Below, one piece after another: positions 48,540 to 59,156 of a DNA stretch of 64,000 nt (within the stretch, counting starts at the first letter, position 1; every line of letters begins with the position of its first letter). Source of the stretch: Puccinia triticina (Eukaryota > Basidiomycota > Pucciniomycetes > Pucciniales > Pucciniaceae); NCBI RefSeq assembly GCF_026914185.1, contig NC_070567.1, forward strand, positions 496,001-560,000, read 5' to 3'. The notes under the pieces were generated by a model, which saw only the letters and a list, made by a program, of their open reading frames with translations, ran no database searches and had not been told where the DNA came from. The position numbers were made by a program, and so were the translations under genes.

Positions 48540-49005
48540 CAAGAAGAAAAGACCAACCAAACCAATTCCACTCAAAGAGTTGGAGAAAAAATACTTGGTG
48601 GGTGCTTGTGTTACAAAGCATAGGGAAACAGAAAGAATAACTGAGTAGAAATGTTGCATTAAACTGCAGATAATTTTGCAACACTCTTATGCCATTTTAC
48701 CAATGGCAATTGACAAGGATACCAAAATGCTGTGGCCCTATCCGAGTACGCACCAAAGCAGACTTCAACTTAACAAGATTGAGTGGAGGCTAATGACAAG
48801 TTCATTGATACAGATTAGATCTGCAAGACTCACAGAGCTCAAAATCTTATTTTTATTTTTACTCTTAATCAAGTAGAGAGCAGTCTTTCTCCTGCTCTTC
48901 AGTAAAAAAAAATTCCTTCTGATGTTTTTCATAACTAATACTATATGAACAAGCTTGAGTAGTAGTCTGGTAAAGAAATATATCTTAGTCCTTCATGTTC
49001 TTCCA
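48540..49005 (+). repeat. degenerate copia LTR, 3' half
   Basis: Follows the 3' half of the 7826-8627 LTR: TTTTGCAACACTC, AGAGAGCAGTCTTTCTCCTGCTCTTCAG, ATCTTAGTCCTTCATGTTCTTCCA. The 5' half cannot be recognised. Confidence 0.55.
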
Positions 49006-49109
49006 TAAATAATTCTTGATTTGCTTTTGGAAGACAAATTAAAAGTATTTCTGAATTAAATAAATTGTTATTGATGTTTGGAAATGAAAAGAGGGTATAC
49101 TGGGGATCC

Positions 49110-49252
49110 AAGGCAAGCGTAACTAACTGGAGGCACAAATTGTCTCCAAAGGAGAGGCTTGCCTCAAACTTAGCGAAGTTCCTCAAGACTCGGGGCCCCT
49201 GGGGGGTAGGCTGAACTTGCAAAGAAAGCCTCCGTCAGGAGGGACTTATAAC
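49110..49252. repeat. hairpin-end element(s), AAGTTC subtype
   Basis: GGAGAGGCTTGCCTC, AACTTAGCGAAGTTCCTCAAGACTCGGGGCCCC and GCCTCCGTCAGGAGGGACTTATAA resemble 57.15-57.22 kb in reverse. No target duplication was found. Confidence 0.45.
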
Positions 49253-49499
49253 ATACCTCCCCATTCTGGCGCACAGAGAATGGGGTTTTCAAGTCTTTTT
49301 TCCTTTTCTTCATTGTACATCTTGCATACCACAACTTATTATTTTTTGCTCCAGATCAACCCAACATGCTACTGCTGATTCTGGTATTTTTTTTCTTTTT
49401 GTACTGGCTCATATGTATCCTGAGAAATTATAGAAGAGAAACAAACCTCATGAAAGTTACTGACTCTGTAGCCCAGATTTGCAGACATTCATTGTGAGA

Positions 49500-49765
49500 T
49501 TAGAGCACGGACCCTCATTTGAGGACTGTGCTCATAAGTGGCAATGTAGCTGGACAACACATCCATTCAATGGCTGGTTCATTACAGGATCCCCACCCAA
49601 CCGGCCATTAGGTGTGCACTCCACTTGATGACGGGTTATCAAGTGGAGTGGCACTCCATACAATGACTGGTTGGGTGGGGTATACACCCCACTTGATGAC
49701 CGGTCATTGAGTGGGGTGTGCTGATTCCACACTCCATGCATTCCAATGACCGGTCATTGAGTGGG
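49500..49765. repeat. short-word repeat island, left part (CCGGTCATTGAGTGGGG type)
   Basis: Repeated words TGATGACCGGTCATTGAGTG, CACTCCACTTGATGA and CAATGACTGGTTGGGTGGGG in both orientations. It continues at 50584-50825 on the other side of the inserted solo LTR. Confidence 0.65.
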
Positions 49766-49770
49766 GTGTA

Positions 49771-50578
49771 TGAAAAACTCGAAATAACTAAGAATTGTTT
49801 CTTCATCAGACTTTCCACTCTAGTGACTACAACTGACTGATGAATAGAAATGAAAGACATCTTGATGTAAGAGAGAATTACCTAAGAGCAGGAACAAGGC
49901 CGCACTCTACTGATAATTGAGAATAGGAAATGAGGAGATAGGTTGAGTTAAGTGGTTGACTTGGTCTTATCTAGACAAACATCATCTCAGCATTAGTTCC
50001 CAACCTTCCTTTTCTCTTCTCTCAAGGTGCATCATCTCCTTGCTTGAGGTTGTCTTTTGACCTGAGGGTTTCCTCATGTGGCTTTGGCAAAACGGCTGAG
50101 AAGCAATGCAACATTGTCTGTTTAGAGAACACCGTTGCATCAGCCACTGCCTTTCTTTTACCGCTTTGCATGGCTAAGGACTCAATACTCTTACCAATAG
50201 TTTCTCCTGCTCTTTGAGCAGTATTGGGTTGATTGGTCTGGTTGCTCTTGACAGTTCTGTCTTAAAGAAGCAATAGCATGTTAGTGTCTATCTGGTCAGC
50301 TTATCTTGAGATCTCTACAGTTGCTTACCTTTGGTGCTAACTGAGATTCTCTCCATGAGTGATCATGGGCCAGGATTTTCCTTGAGCCTAATCTTGTTGC
50401 TCATGTTTGCTGGAACTGTAACATCAGAAGATGAGTTAAGTTTCAAAACTCCTGCTACACTGATCTGGACTGCGGAAGTGGTTTGCGTTTGCTTACCAAT
50501 TTCCCCAGCTGGTTTGGTTCCCGGCACCTTTCTCATTTTATGAGGTTGTTACCGCTCCCCCGAGCTGGAATTCTCACA
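49771..50578 (-). repeat. solo copia LTR, 808 bp, with 5-bp TSD
   Basis: On the minus strand it runs TGTGAGAATTCCAGC ... GTTTTTCA. It contains CTCATAAAATGAGAAAGGTGCC, CACTTCCGCAGTCC and CCTGCTCTTAGGTAA, as in the other LTRs here. GTGTA flanks both sides (49766-49770, 50579-50583). No internal sequence remains, so it arose by LTR-LTR recombination. Confidence 0.88.
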
Positions 50579-50583
50579 GTGTA

Positions 50584-50825
50584 TACCCCACCCAACTGGT
50601 AATTGGGTGGAGTGCCACTTTGCGGTCATTGGATGGAGCACCACTCCACTCAATGACCCGTGATCCCCATCCAATAAGTGGTTGTTGAGTGGAGTGGGAC
50701 TCCATCTGATGACTGGTTGTCAAGTGGAGCCAGGTCATCAGATGGAGTTTGGACTCTACTCAATTGTAGCACACTCCATCCAATTACCCGTCATCAAGTG
50801 GGGTGTATGCTGGTGTATGGTATGA
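50584..50825. repeat. short-word repeat island, right part
   Basis: ACCCCACCCAACTGGTAATTGGGTGGAGTG, TTGAGTGGAGTGGGACTCCA and CATCAAGTGGGGTGTATGC continue the island at 49500-49765. Confidence 0.65.
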
Positions 50826-51028
50826 AAACAAACTGTAAGTTGAAAAAAAAACTACATGTAGATTTCATTGAGCACAGATGATCTCTGTTACTTGAATTCA
50901 GTAAACTCCAAGGTTTGATTTTCTTGGATAATTTATTTGTACCAGAAGAAAAGGTCTAACATAACTCAGATTGTATGAGATGATAGGAAAGAAGCAAGGC
51001 TTTATGCCAAGCAAATTTTTAAGGTTAA

Positions 51029-51414
51029 GGCCCCGTTTGGCACTGATATAATTATAGGTGATATAATTGCTGATTAATTCAATAAAAAACACAAAATTCA
51101 ACATAAAGCCTCCAAATTTTTTTTGTAGGCAATCTACAGTGCTGGTCTCTTCAAATTTGAAATCAGATTCAACTGATTCAGCTATCTTCAGCACCATAAT
51201 ACCATTATATCACTTTTGACCAACATGAAGTGATATAATGGTATTATGGTGCTGAAGATGGCTGAATCAGTTGATTCTGGGTTCACAGTTGAAGAGACCA
51301 GCACTGTAGGTTGCCTACAAAAAAAATTTGGAGACTTTATGTTGAATTTTGTAGTTTTTATTGATTTAACCGGTGATTATATCACCTATATTTATATCAG
51401 TGCCAAACAGGGCC
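51029..51414. mobile_element. PIF/Harbinger-like foldback MITE, 386 bp
   Basis: GGCCCCGTTTGGCACTGATA ... TATCAGTGCCAAACAGGGCC. The arms of about 185 bases are complementary almost throughout and meet around TTTTGACCAACATG. TAA lies on both sides (51026-51028, 51415-51417). Its ends are close to the 150-bp MITE at 44791. Confidence 0.88.
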
Positions 51415-51454
51415 TAAACATGTTGAAAGCAGGAAACTGTGATGGTTTGAAGAA

Positions 51455-51590
51455 ACCACCCAGCCAAACTCAGAATCTTGGCATGCCAAAAAGGGGTGAT
51501 AGCGCGCAAGTCCCTCCTGCCGAGGGCTATTGGAGGCTTGCTTTGCAAGACCAGACGCCCGCAGCAGCAAGGGGCTTGTGTTAAGTTCAG
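51455..51590 (+). repeat. right-type hairpin end
   Basis: CCCAGCCAAACTCAGAATCTTGGC then AAGTCCCTCCTGCCGAGGG ... GGGGCTTGTGTTAAGTTCAG. It is the inverted counterpart of 51912-52045. Confidence 0.6.
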
Positions 51591-51785
51591 GCTTGTCTCT
51601 AATCTCACACCATTGGCCCTACAGACTTGTTTTTTTTTTTTTTTGCAAATGATTCCAAAAGTGTAGTTTGTGGTTTAAAAAAACTGAGTAGACAGAGGAG
51701 GGACTTATTATGGAGGAGGAAGGCACAGCTCTACCTGTGCGCGTGGTCTATTGCGTGAATACAGGACCCAATTTTAGGGCCCGCG

Positions 51786-51849
51786 CTAACTTAGCTAATT
51801 CCCTCCTCTCCCGCATCCCCCCTCCAATAGAGGGACTTAGTCAAGTTAG
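51786..51849. mobile_element. 64-bp minimal element of the CTAACTTA family
   Basis: CTAACTTAGCTAATTCCCTCC ... GAGGGACTTAGTCAAGTTAG. Flanks GGGCCCGCG and GGACCCACG match at 7 of 9 bases, suggesting an aged target duplication. Confidence 0.6.
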
Positions 51850-51911
51850 GGACCCACGGTGGAAATGCTTCAGGCCTACCACCAGTCCTCCAACGACTGT
51901 TGTTGCCCACA

Positions 51912-52045
51912 AACTTAACAAAGTCCCTCTGCTGCGGGTGTGTGTCTTGCAAAGCAAGCCTCCAACAGCCCTCGGCAGGAGGGACTTGCGGGCTATTGCC
52001 CCTTCTTTGCTTGCCAAGAATCTGAGTTTGGCTGGGTGGAATTTT
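51912..52045 (-). repeat. left-type hairpin end, inverted relative of 51455-51590
   Basis: AAACTTAACAAAGTCCCTCTGCTGCGGG ... GGAGGGACTTGCGGG followed by CCAAGAATCTGAGTTTGGCTGGG. Confidence 0.6.
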
Positions 52046-52344
52046 TGAAGCTTTATAATTCCTTGCCCCCTTGACATTCTTTGGATTAAAATAGCTTAGG
52101 TTGTAGGCCTGATTTTTCCTATCCAACCTACATATTTTCAGGTGTTTGGCAAAAATCATGCCACCCGCAGAAATTCCACAAAAATCCCCAAACAGCTGGA
52201 ATTACAAGCAGTGTGTAACTTGACCGCTACACATTACAGCTTGTGTGCACATTGGGTGATTGTTTTTTTTGTGTAGATTTCTCTCAGAGGATGCTATCAG
52301 CCCTACAAGACCACAATTGTTCACCAGCTGTTGTGCCAATGTGG

Positions 52345-53038
52345 CTAACTTAACACAAGTCCCCCCTGGTGGGAGGCTCGCTGTGGCTGGCCACAAAGCG
52401 GCCCCTCCCGCAGGGAGGGACTTGCGAGTAATGTCAAAATTTTGGCTGGGAAAGAAATCACAAATGGCTGGAGGGAAAATATTAAGCCTCAGCCAGCCTC
52501 CCCCTCAGGTCCTGTGGACCTGCCCCAGAGCCAAAAGATACTTCTGGACCTCAGCTTTCATTTGGCACAGGTCTCATCTCCTCAATCCAAACCATTTGCA
52601 CTGTACTAATGGTTTAAAAATAAAAAACATGAAGAAATGTAAACTAAGGATGCGCAACCATCATGCCTGGTGGATCCATTTTGTTGCATATAGGAAACTC
52701 AATTGTGCATATTATCAGAAAATCCGAAAATGGATCTTCAGAGCAATGTAATATCCTCCAGGGTTTCTTTGACCTTCAAAACGGATTCCTTCAATCAGTT
52801 TTGGAGCTTTTTGCTCAAAATTTTGGGTGAGGGTGCGCGTCAGCACTGCCAATGAAACTGTCTATTCAGTTTTTTTGTACATATTTTGCTGATTTTTAAA
52901 TAATTATTTAGTGCTTTTGGGGTTGAATATCCTTCCTTTCCCTGCCAGACTTCAGACATTAGGTGTAAGCCTCTCCTGCAGAGAGCCCTCCGGGCGGGGT
53001 CCCCCGGACCCTCCGTTCGAGAGGCCTAGTTAAGCTAG
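52345..53038 (-). mobile_element. hairpin-ended MITE, 694 bp, 9-bp TSD (copy 3, inverted)
   Basis: CTAACTTAACACAAGTCCCC ... AGGCCTAGTTAAGCTAG, flanked by the perfect duplication CCAATGTGG (52336-52344, 53039-53047). The interior is the reverse complement of copy 1 at 24403-25128, with a few changes and small deletions. Confidence 0.9.
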
Positions 53039-54523
53039 CCAATGTGGGGAGGTACAGTGTAAGAGCATTCACATTTGTTTGCTCAGTTTTTGGGTTAAAC
53101 AAGCCCGGGTTTGTGGGCAGGTTAGCTGACGAGGTTGCCTTCAAGTGGGCAAACTCATTCGTTTGGTCAGTTTCAGGCTAAAGTGCGCTGAAATGAGTCG
53201 CAGACCACCCTAGCCTGAGGCTACACGGCGGGGGTACTTCCTGCCCCGCCCGTTTGTGGAACCGACGAGAGGAGGGTAAACCGTGGAGCCGACGAGGATC
53301 GGCTCGGTAACCCCTCGGTAAGCTCGTCGGTTCCACGAAACGCTATTTTTCCACGTGGAACCAATGGGCTTCACACTTTTCCCCGTTGGTTCCACGATGT
53401 GCCTTCCTGGCACGCGTGGAGACCACGTCAGCTCGTTGCTCACGTTGGTTCCACGGCATTTTTTTTTTTTTACTTCCAGCCAAGACCACCTCAGGCTGGT
53501 CCTGAGGTTTTGAAAGTCCAACAAAACTTGATTTTGAAGAGAGGAAAAAAAAACTTGAAAAAAAAAACTTAAGAAAAAAACCTATCGCAAACCCAATTGC
53601 AAACCATCGTTTGGGGGGTTGATACAGTGTATAAAAGCGTGATACAGGAATGTGAAATGGCTGCGTCAATTGTGTAGCACTCCCTCTCACCCAGGCTCCC
53701 TGTGTTTGGTGTGGGTTCAAGTCCCAATGATGACAATTTTTGTTGGGCTCCTCCCGCTAAATTTTTCAGCCCCGCCTACGTGGCCACGTGGATTCCACGG
53801 GTACACATCTGTAAGTATCCGTGGAATCCTCGGGGCCATCACGAGGTGCCCCGTGATCCACTTGGTGGAGGTCACGTGAACGTGTGGACCAGCAGCCGCT
53901 GGTCCGACCTCGCGCGCGGCTACCACGTGGAGTCCTCGTGGATTCCGCGTGATTTCCCCGTGGATGGACTCCCCGGGTGTACACGGCGGGGGTACTTCCT
54001 GCCGCAACCTTGGGTGGATCCGACAGGTCGCGCTTGATCTGTGAAACGGACGAGGGATCCACCGTGGATCCAACGGGTCGCGCTTGATCTGTGAAACGGA
54101 CATGGGATCCACTGTTTCCCATGTGATCGTGGGCACGCTGTCTGAGATGGACGGGGGTCTCGATTTGTTGTCACTCCAATGAGAAAACTTCAGTGGACTC
54201 TACGCAAGAAAATTGAATCTCGGTGGAGTCCATGAAAGCACTTTTTTGTGTGCGTCGAAACCACACACTCCTCTTTTTGCTATGTGGAATCCACATGCCC
54301 CAACTGGCTGTTGATTGGCAGTCTCATCACTCGCCCAGTTAGGTTTTGATACCCCAAAAAATTAACAAGTCCTGATCTCCAAGCTGCCTCTTCTCACCCC
54401 GACCGCACACCACCAGCTCAAACAACCGCTAAGATCGAGGACACGATCTGGTTCATCCAGGTAAGCTCCTCTCTCCTCCACTCTCCATCCCGCCCTCCCT
54501 CCCCACTCACACCACCACCCCGC

Positions 54524-54865
54524 TCACCCTGGTAGATCACCCACTTTGCAGGTCTCTTTGCAAGAACGCATAGACGTTCTTTTGGAAAAGAACTCTTGCC
54601 AAGGTTTATTGAGTTTCTTGAGCAGAACGCTCCTTGAATAATCACCAAATATGTCGTTGATCATTTCCAGTGCATGCCACGGTGAAGTCGGGATGATCGG
54701 GATGAACAGGCCTCTCCAATCTTTGTATGTGATCATCTTCTCAGCGCTGATTATCCAATAATATATTTGCATGATTAACCCATATTCTTCCCATCTTATC
54801 TTGCCTTTCAATTTGTCTAATCGTGCATTGGCGCTGTCCAGGATATCATTTCTTCATTTAGTGTT
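54524..54865 (-). pseudogene. coding fragment of unrecognised protein
   Basis: The minus-strand frame DILDSANARLDKLKGKIRWE ... MQIYYWIISAEKMITYKDWR ... SPWHALEMINDIFGDYSRSV has a natural protein look, rich in Trp and Tyr, and no stop until 54524. No start codon or splice partner was identified. It sits inside the inverted-repeat structure. I recognise no family. Confidence 0.4.
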
Positions 54866-55689
54866 GACTTTATACAATGCATATTGTAAATTTCTCTTCC
54901 CTGTTGTACATTTGTGTCTCTAGCTCTTCTTCTTGTTATTTGATGTAATGCATCAGCTGTTACCCCCTGGTAACAGCTTTCAGCTCAGACAAATTTCACC
55001 CGATGAACCTATATTTCTGGTCAGAGATGAGGTTAATGAGCCCATCTGATGCATGGCCCCACGTGGATCCGACCACTTGTTGGATTGTGTACACCCCGGG
55101 AGTACCTCCACGTGCACCTAACTGAAAATCTCCGAGGATTCCTTGGGAACCCGTGCGCGAGGTCGGACCTGCAGGTGACGGTCCAGGGTATCACGAGGTC
55201 ACCACCCATATCTCAGGGGTGGCCTCGACGGGATCGACCCAAGAAATCCACGGATGCCATGAGCTTTCCGTGGACACACCGAAGCCTCCCCGTGATACAA
55301 AAAATTTGCAGCGCCCACGGGTGCCCCACTATCCAACAAGTGGTTGGTTCCACGTGGGTTCATGGTGCGCTCCACTAATCTAATGGGCTCATTGGGCTCA
55401 TGGGAGGTAACCCATTGCGGGCTCCGGATTGTGCACACTGGCTTACAATCTGTCAGATATCATAGGGGTACCACCGGGGTATCCGCTACTACATTGCATA
55501 TCAGTGGCCATGGTGAGAGGAAAAAAGGGGAAGGGTAGAGGTAAAAGGGAAAAAAAAACATTTATGAGGTGGGAGAGAGAGAGAGAGATAAAACTGCGTG
55601 GAGGGAAAACAACTATGAAATCAGAAAATCTCCGCCGGAACGTGAGCTTCCTCATTGGCGGTCGGCGGGGCGAGGCTTCGGCTAGTGAT

Positions 55690-56460
55690 CTGCTCTCTTT
55701 GTGGCGCCACTAATCCTTGCACGCACACAGGCTCCACGGGCGCCCCGACGGCTTTGTCCCGGGGCTTGCGCTTTGCGGCGCCAATTGCTTCCCTGATCCT
55801 GATGACCCGCAGGTGGTTCTCCAGGTTGGAATAAGGAGCTTAACAAACGCAAAGGCTTCAGTGGTTTTTTTGGGAGGGGTATGAGGAATGCAAGGGCTTA
55901 CACAGGATGGTTTGGCAGTCCCACTTGTCCTGGTGATCGTGCCAATCAAGGGTGGTGTATTGTTCCCTGATGGCAGCGGGTGGTGTATTGTTCCCTGATG
56001 GCAGCTTGGGAGGGCAATGCAAGCCAGGAGTTGTGGGCGCGTTGGTCGGCATTGAGTTTGGCGAGGATCTGCTCCTTGACGGCGCGGCGTTTGAGGTGGC
56101 AGTTGGGCTGTGCGGCGGGGCCGAGGAGCTCGGAGCGGAGGGTGTTGAGCTTATTGAGGGGGGAGTTGCCGGCCATGACAGGCTTCATCTTGCCGCCGAG
56201 GACCTCAAAGAGGCCGAGGAAGTCGTCCATGATCTCCTGGAAGTCGGCCCGCACCTGCTGGCCGGGCGTGGCGGTGACGTTGGAGGCCTCCGAGCCCTCC
56301 TTGGACTCCGTGTACGACCACTTGTACTCCTTCTTGATCTGCACACACACACACACACACGTCACAACGTCAGACCTTGGCTGGGAGAGGGATGGGGAGG
56401 TGTGAGACACTCAACTTGGTCGGATCGGTCATTGAGGTTGGTCAGGCCTTGGTTCCGAGA
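55690..56460 (-). pseudogene. LTV1-like (40S ribosome biogenesis factor) fragment, frameshifted
   Basis: Minus-strand pieces: IKKEYKWSYTESKEGSEASN, VRADFQEIMDDFLGLFEVLG-GKMKPV, LNKLNTLRSELLG, VKEQILAKLNADQ, then TTLDWHDHQDKWDCQTIL and, after an intron-like gap, NLENHLRVIRIREA. The order (FxxIMDDFL, then KWDCxxIL, then SNLENHxxxIR) is that of the LTV1 C-terminal half. A 28-base tandem duplication at about 55953-56008 breaks the frame between REQYTT and LDWHDH. No N-terminus is present. The family assists export and maturation of 40S subunits; this copy cannot. Confidence 0.6.
56341..56360. repeat. AC microsatellite
   Basis: A CACACACA run beside the LTV1-like exon, in the position of the polypyrimidine tract on the minus strand. 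Confidence 0.7.
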
Positions 56461-56997
56461 GGCAGCTGGAGATCAGGACTTGCTAATTTTTTGGGGTATC
56501 AAAACCTAACTGGGCGAGTGATGAGACTTCCAATCAACATCCAGTTGGGGCATGTGGAGTCCACATAGAAAAAAGAGGAGTGTGTGGTTTTGACGCACAC
56601 AAAAAAGTGCTTTCATGGACTCCACTGAGATTCAATCTCCTCACGTAGAGTCCACTGAAGTTTTCTCATCGGAATGACAACAAATCAAGACCCCTGTCCA
56701 TCTCCGACAGCGTGCCCACGATCACGTGGGAAACGGTGGATCCCATGTCCGTTTCACAGATCAATCGCAACCCGTCGGATCCACGGTGGATCCCTTGTCC
56801 GTTTCACGGATCATGCGCGACCCGTCGGATCCACCCGAGGTCGCGGCAGGAAGTACCCCCGCCGTGTAGATTTCAGGTTAAGGCTCGCTAAATTTAGCTG
56901 ACCTTAGCCTGAAATCAAACCTGAGGCTTGTTGACCCGGGGTTAGCCCGGACCGATGCGATTGCCGCTCGGGTTAAGTTGCCCAAAATCGTCAACTT

Positions 56998-57115
56998 CTA
57001 ACTTAACACAAGTCCCCCCTGGTGGGAGCGCTGTGGCTGGCGGCGAAGCCGCCCCTCCAGAGCCCTCCGGGCGGGGTCCCCCGGACCCTCCGCTCGAGAG
57101 GCTTTGTTAAGCTAG
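56998..57115. mobile_element. 118-bp minimal hairpin-ended element, 9-bp TSD (copy 4)
   Basis: CTAACTTAACACAAGTCCCC and its hairpin join directly to the other hairpin, ending AGGCTTTGTTAAGCTAG. The duplication CGTCAACTT is perfect (56989-56997, 57116-57124). There is no interior at all, only the two ends. Confidence 0.9.
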
Positions 57116-57149
57116 CGTCAACTTAACCCGACGAATGCGAATGCTCTAA

Positions 57150-57220
57150 GCCTGACGGAGGCTCGATTCGCGAGTTCAGCCTACCCCCCGGGGGCCCAAA
57201 GTCTCGAGGGACTTCAAGTT
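57150..57220. repeat. hairpin-end segment, AAGTTCG subtype
   Basis: CTGACGGAGGCTCGATTCGCGAGTTCAGCC, a CCCCCCGGGGG palindrome, and AAAGTCTCGAGGGACTTCAAGTTCG. Related to 16.73 and 49.12 kb. Confidence 0.5.
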
Positions 57221-57284
57221 CGTGTTGCCCAGCAACATCACACCACACACTACATCGGTATATCACGAACAGTCAGACTAAGAC

Positions 57285-58169
57285 ATGGCCTCATCCACTT
57301 CAGAGAAAACCCGGACCGGTAAATGATGCTGCAGTGTAGCTCTTCCTTTTCGCTCTTGCGGTCAGCTGACCTGACTCTATTCTATCTCTATAGGGGTGCA
57401 CGAGAAAAAAAGAAGTGAAGCAGACAACTTGTCATATTCGATGATTCCAAAGCGCTTCAAAGATGAGAAGAGCAAGAAGGGACCTCGGAGAAATAAAACT
57501 CTCAAACAGATCCTGGCTGCCGAACGACTCAGAGCCAAACATGTCTCCGATGTGTTGTTGAAAGTTAATTCAACACCCGATGAAGACATGGAAATGGCAG
57601 CTGCTCCCGACGACCAACCCAACCCGAATGACCAGCAGCAACGCTCTCATTCACAACCTGTAGTGAACAAAAAGGCAAGAAGAGAGCCCCTGGGAACCGT
57701 CAATGCTGATGTGAACTACAACACATGTCAGTTAGACTTTCAATCTCATGTAAATTTCCATCTCCCTCAAATTTAAATTTGCTCACTTATCGCGTCAATC
57801 GATTCCGTCGGACCAGACATGATGATCGAAGCCCCCCCATCGGTCATTCCACCCAAAAAATACTGCGACATAACTGGACTGGAGGTATGCTACTCTTGAT
57901 CTTTTGATAAACATAATCTTATGAAAGCTGCCATCCAACTGACGCCCGTTTCTAAACGTAGGCACCTTACATCGATCCCAAGTCCCGATTGCGTTATCAT
58001 AACGCAGAAGTCTACGAACTAATCAGGACCTTCGTGAGTTGTCTTGTCGGGTTTTCAATCAGTTGCAGGTACCACTAATGAGGCTGTTTCCGATTCGGAT
58101 CATATTAAGGGGCCCGGGTTGGATCAAAGCTATCTTTCTTTGCGTGGTGCACATATCACACTTCGATGA
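57285..58169 (+). CDS. IES6: INO80 complex subunit IES6 (INO80C), YL1-C domain
   Basis: Five exons, 57285-57318, 57394-57726, 57817-57884, 57962-58033 and 58110-58169, encode 188 residues with consistent phases. The N-terminal half is basic (FKDEKSKKGPRRNKTLKQIL). The C-terminal YL1 domain is clear: PPKKYCDITGLEAPYIDPKS, RLRYHNAEVYELIRTF and the end GPGLDQSYLSLRGAHITLR. The family is a nuclear subunit of the INO80 chromatin remodeller. The last acceptor (ATATTAAG) was chosen because it restores the conserved end; the small third exon lies between GACCAG and GTATGC. Confidence 0.92.
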
Positions 58170-58511
58170 TGTCACCTCTGCAAATTCGTCGGACTCGTCA
58201 GGACTCGTCATGTTGACTGGGTTTTGTCCAGTGCGCTTTCCAACTGCAACGTTTCGCACCACTTCAACTCCGCCTAGTTTTTCTTTTGAACCTGATGCAA
58301 TGGGCAAGTAACATTGATCATACCCTTGCGGTACTCTATCGTAGCGTTTATTCCAAATTGTATTTTTTTTGTTCTAGTTTCCTTTTCCCAATCCAAAACT
58401 TGTCCATTTCTTCAACTCACAACACCTTTGCAAGTTCCAATAACAAGCCGGGGTAACATGTGAATATTGCTGACTTGAAGCTAAGTCCCTAATCAGAGGG
58501 CGGATGCTGTC
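58170..58511. other. 3' flank of IES6
   Basis: No gene was recognised; the hAT element follows. Confidence 0.35.
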
Positions 58512-59143
58512 TAGGGATGAAAGTGGGTCGGGTCGACCCGGCGGGTACCCGGCCCGTGTCGGGTCTGGGGCCGGGTTCGGGTCGGCTTTGTCTCAAAAAC
58601 TGGTTACCCGACCCGCCACAGACCCGCTAGATTTTTGGGTCGGGTTCGGGCAGCCTATTTTCTAATCGGGTCGGCCTGTGACCCAACTACGACGCCTCCA
58701 ATAGTAAATTTGGGGGTTTTTGGCGCCTAATAGGTCGGGTCGACCCGAGACCTGTCGGGTCAGAAACTGACCCGACCCAAAACAGTAAGGGCCTGTACCA
58801 TGGGCCTCAATTTTGAAAAATTTCAACTTTTTTTGCCCTGTACACAAAAATTGAAAACTAGCAGAGAGTTCAAATGTTAAAATTCTTCACATTTAGGCTG
58901 AAGCCTATATTTTGGCCAGGCTCAGTTTTTGTCCTAAGAAATTTTGAGGCAAATAAATTTGGAAGATTTCAATTTTCATGCCCTATGGTACAGGCCCTAA
59001 GACATTGGGTTGGGTTTGGGCAGCATATTTTCAAATCTGACCCGACCCAACCCAACCCGCACTAAATTCTGGGCCGGGTTCAAGCATCTGGGTTGGGTTC
59101 AAGCACTGTTTTCCAACCCAAACCCAACCCGGTTTCATCCCTA
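58512..59143. mobile_element. non-autonomous hAT transposon, 632 bp
   Basis: TAGGGATGAAAGTGGGTCGG ... CCCGGTTTCATCCCTA with the perfect 8-bp duplication ATGCTGTC (58504-58511, 59144-59151). GGGTCGGGTC-rich subterminal regions match the 45.3 kb hAT. It has no transposase and carries a nested MITE. Confidence 0.92.
58789..58997. mobile_element. PIF/Harbinger-like MITE nested in the hAT element, 209 bp
   Basis: GGGCCTGTACCATGGGCC ... CCCTATGGTACAGGCCC with TAA on both sides (58786-58788, 58998-59000). Confidence 0.88.
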
Positions 59144-59156
59144 ATGCTGTCTCAAT

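Larger units (their letters stand above)
53221..56869. mobile_element. large inverted-repeat structure carrying gene fragments
   Basis: CTACACGGCGGGGGTACTTC begins at 53221 (and again, minus its first bases, at 53980); its complement GAAGTACCCCCGCCGTGTAG ends at 56869. Segments 53980-54395 and 56470-56869 are inverted copies of about 400 bases, sharing TTTCACRGATC words, GAGTGTGTGGTTT, ACTGGGCGAGTGATGAGAC and AGTTAGGTTTTGATACCCC. Between them lie an LTV1-like fragment and another protein fragment. No target duplication was found. It looks like a transposon with long terminal repeats in inverted orientation that has captured host gene pieces. Confidence 0.65.

Noticed and set aside
53221..56869. 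9-bp or 8-bp target duplication around the large inverted-repeat structure
   Set aside because: The flanks AGCCTGAGG and ATTTCAGGT do not match; only vague similarity of longer flanking repeats is seen.
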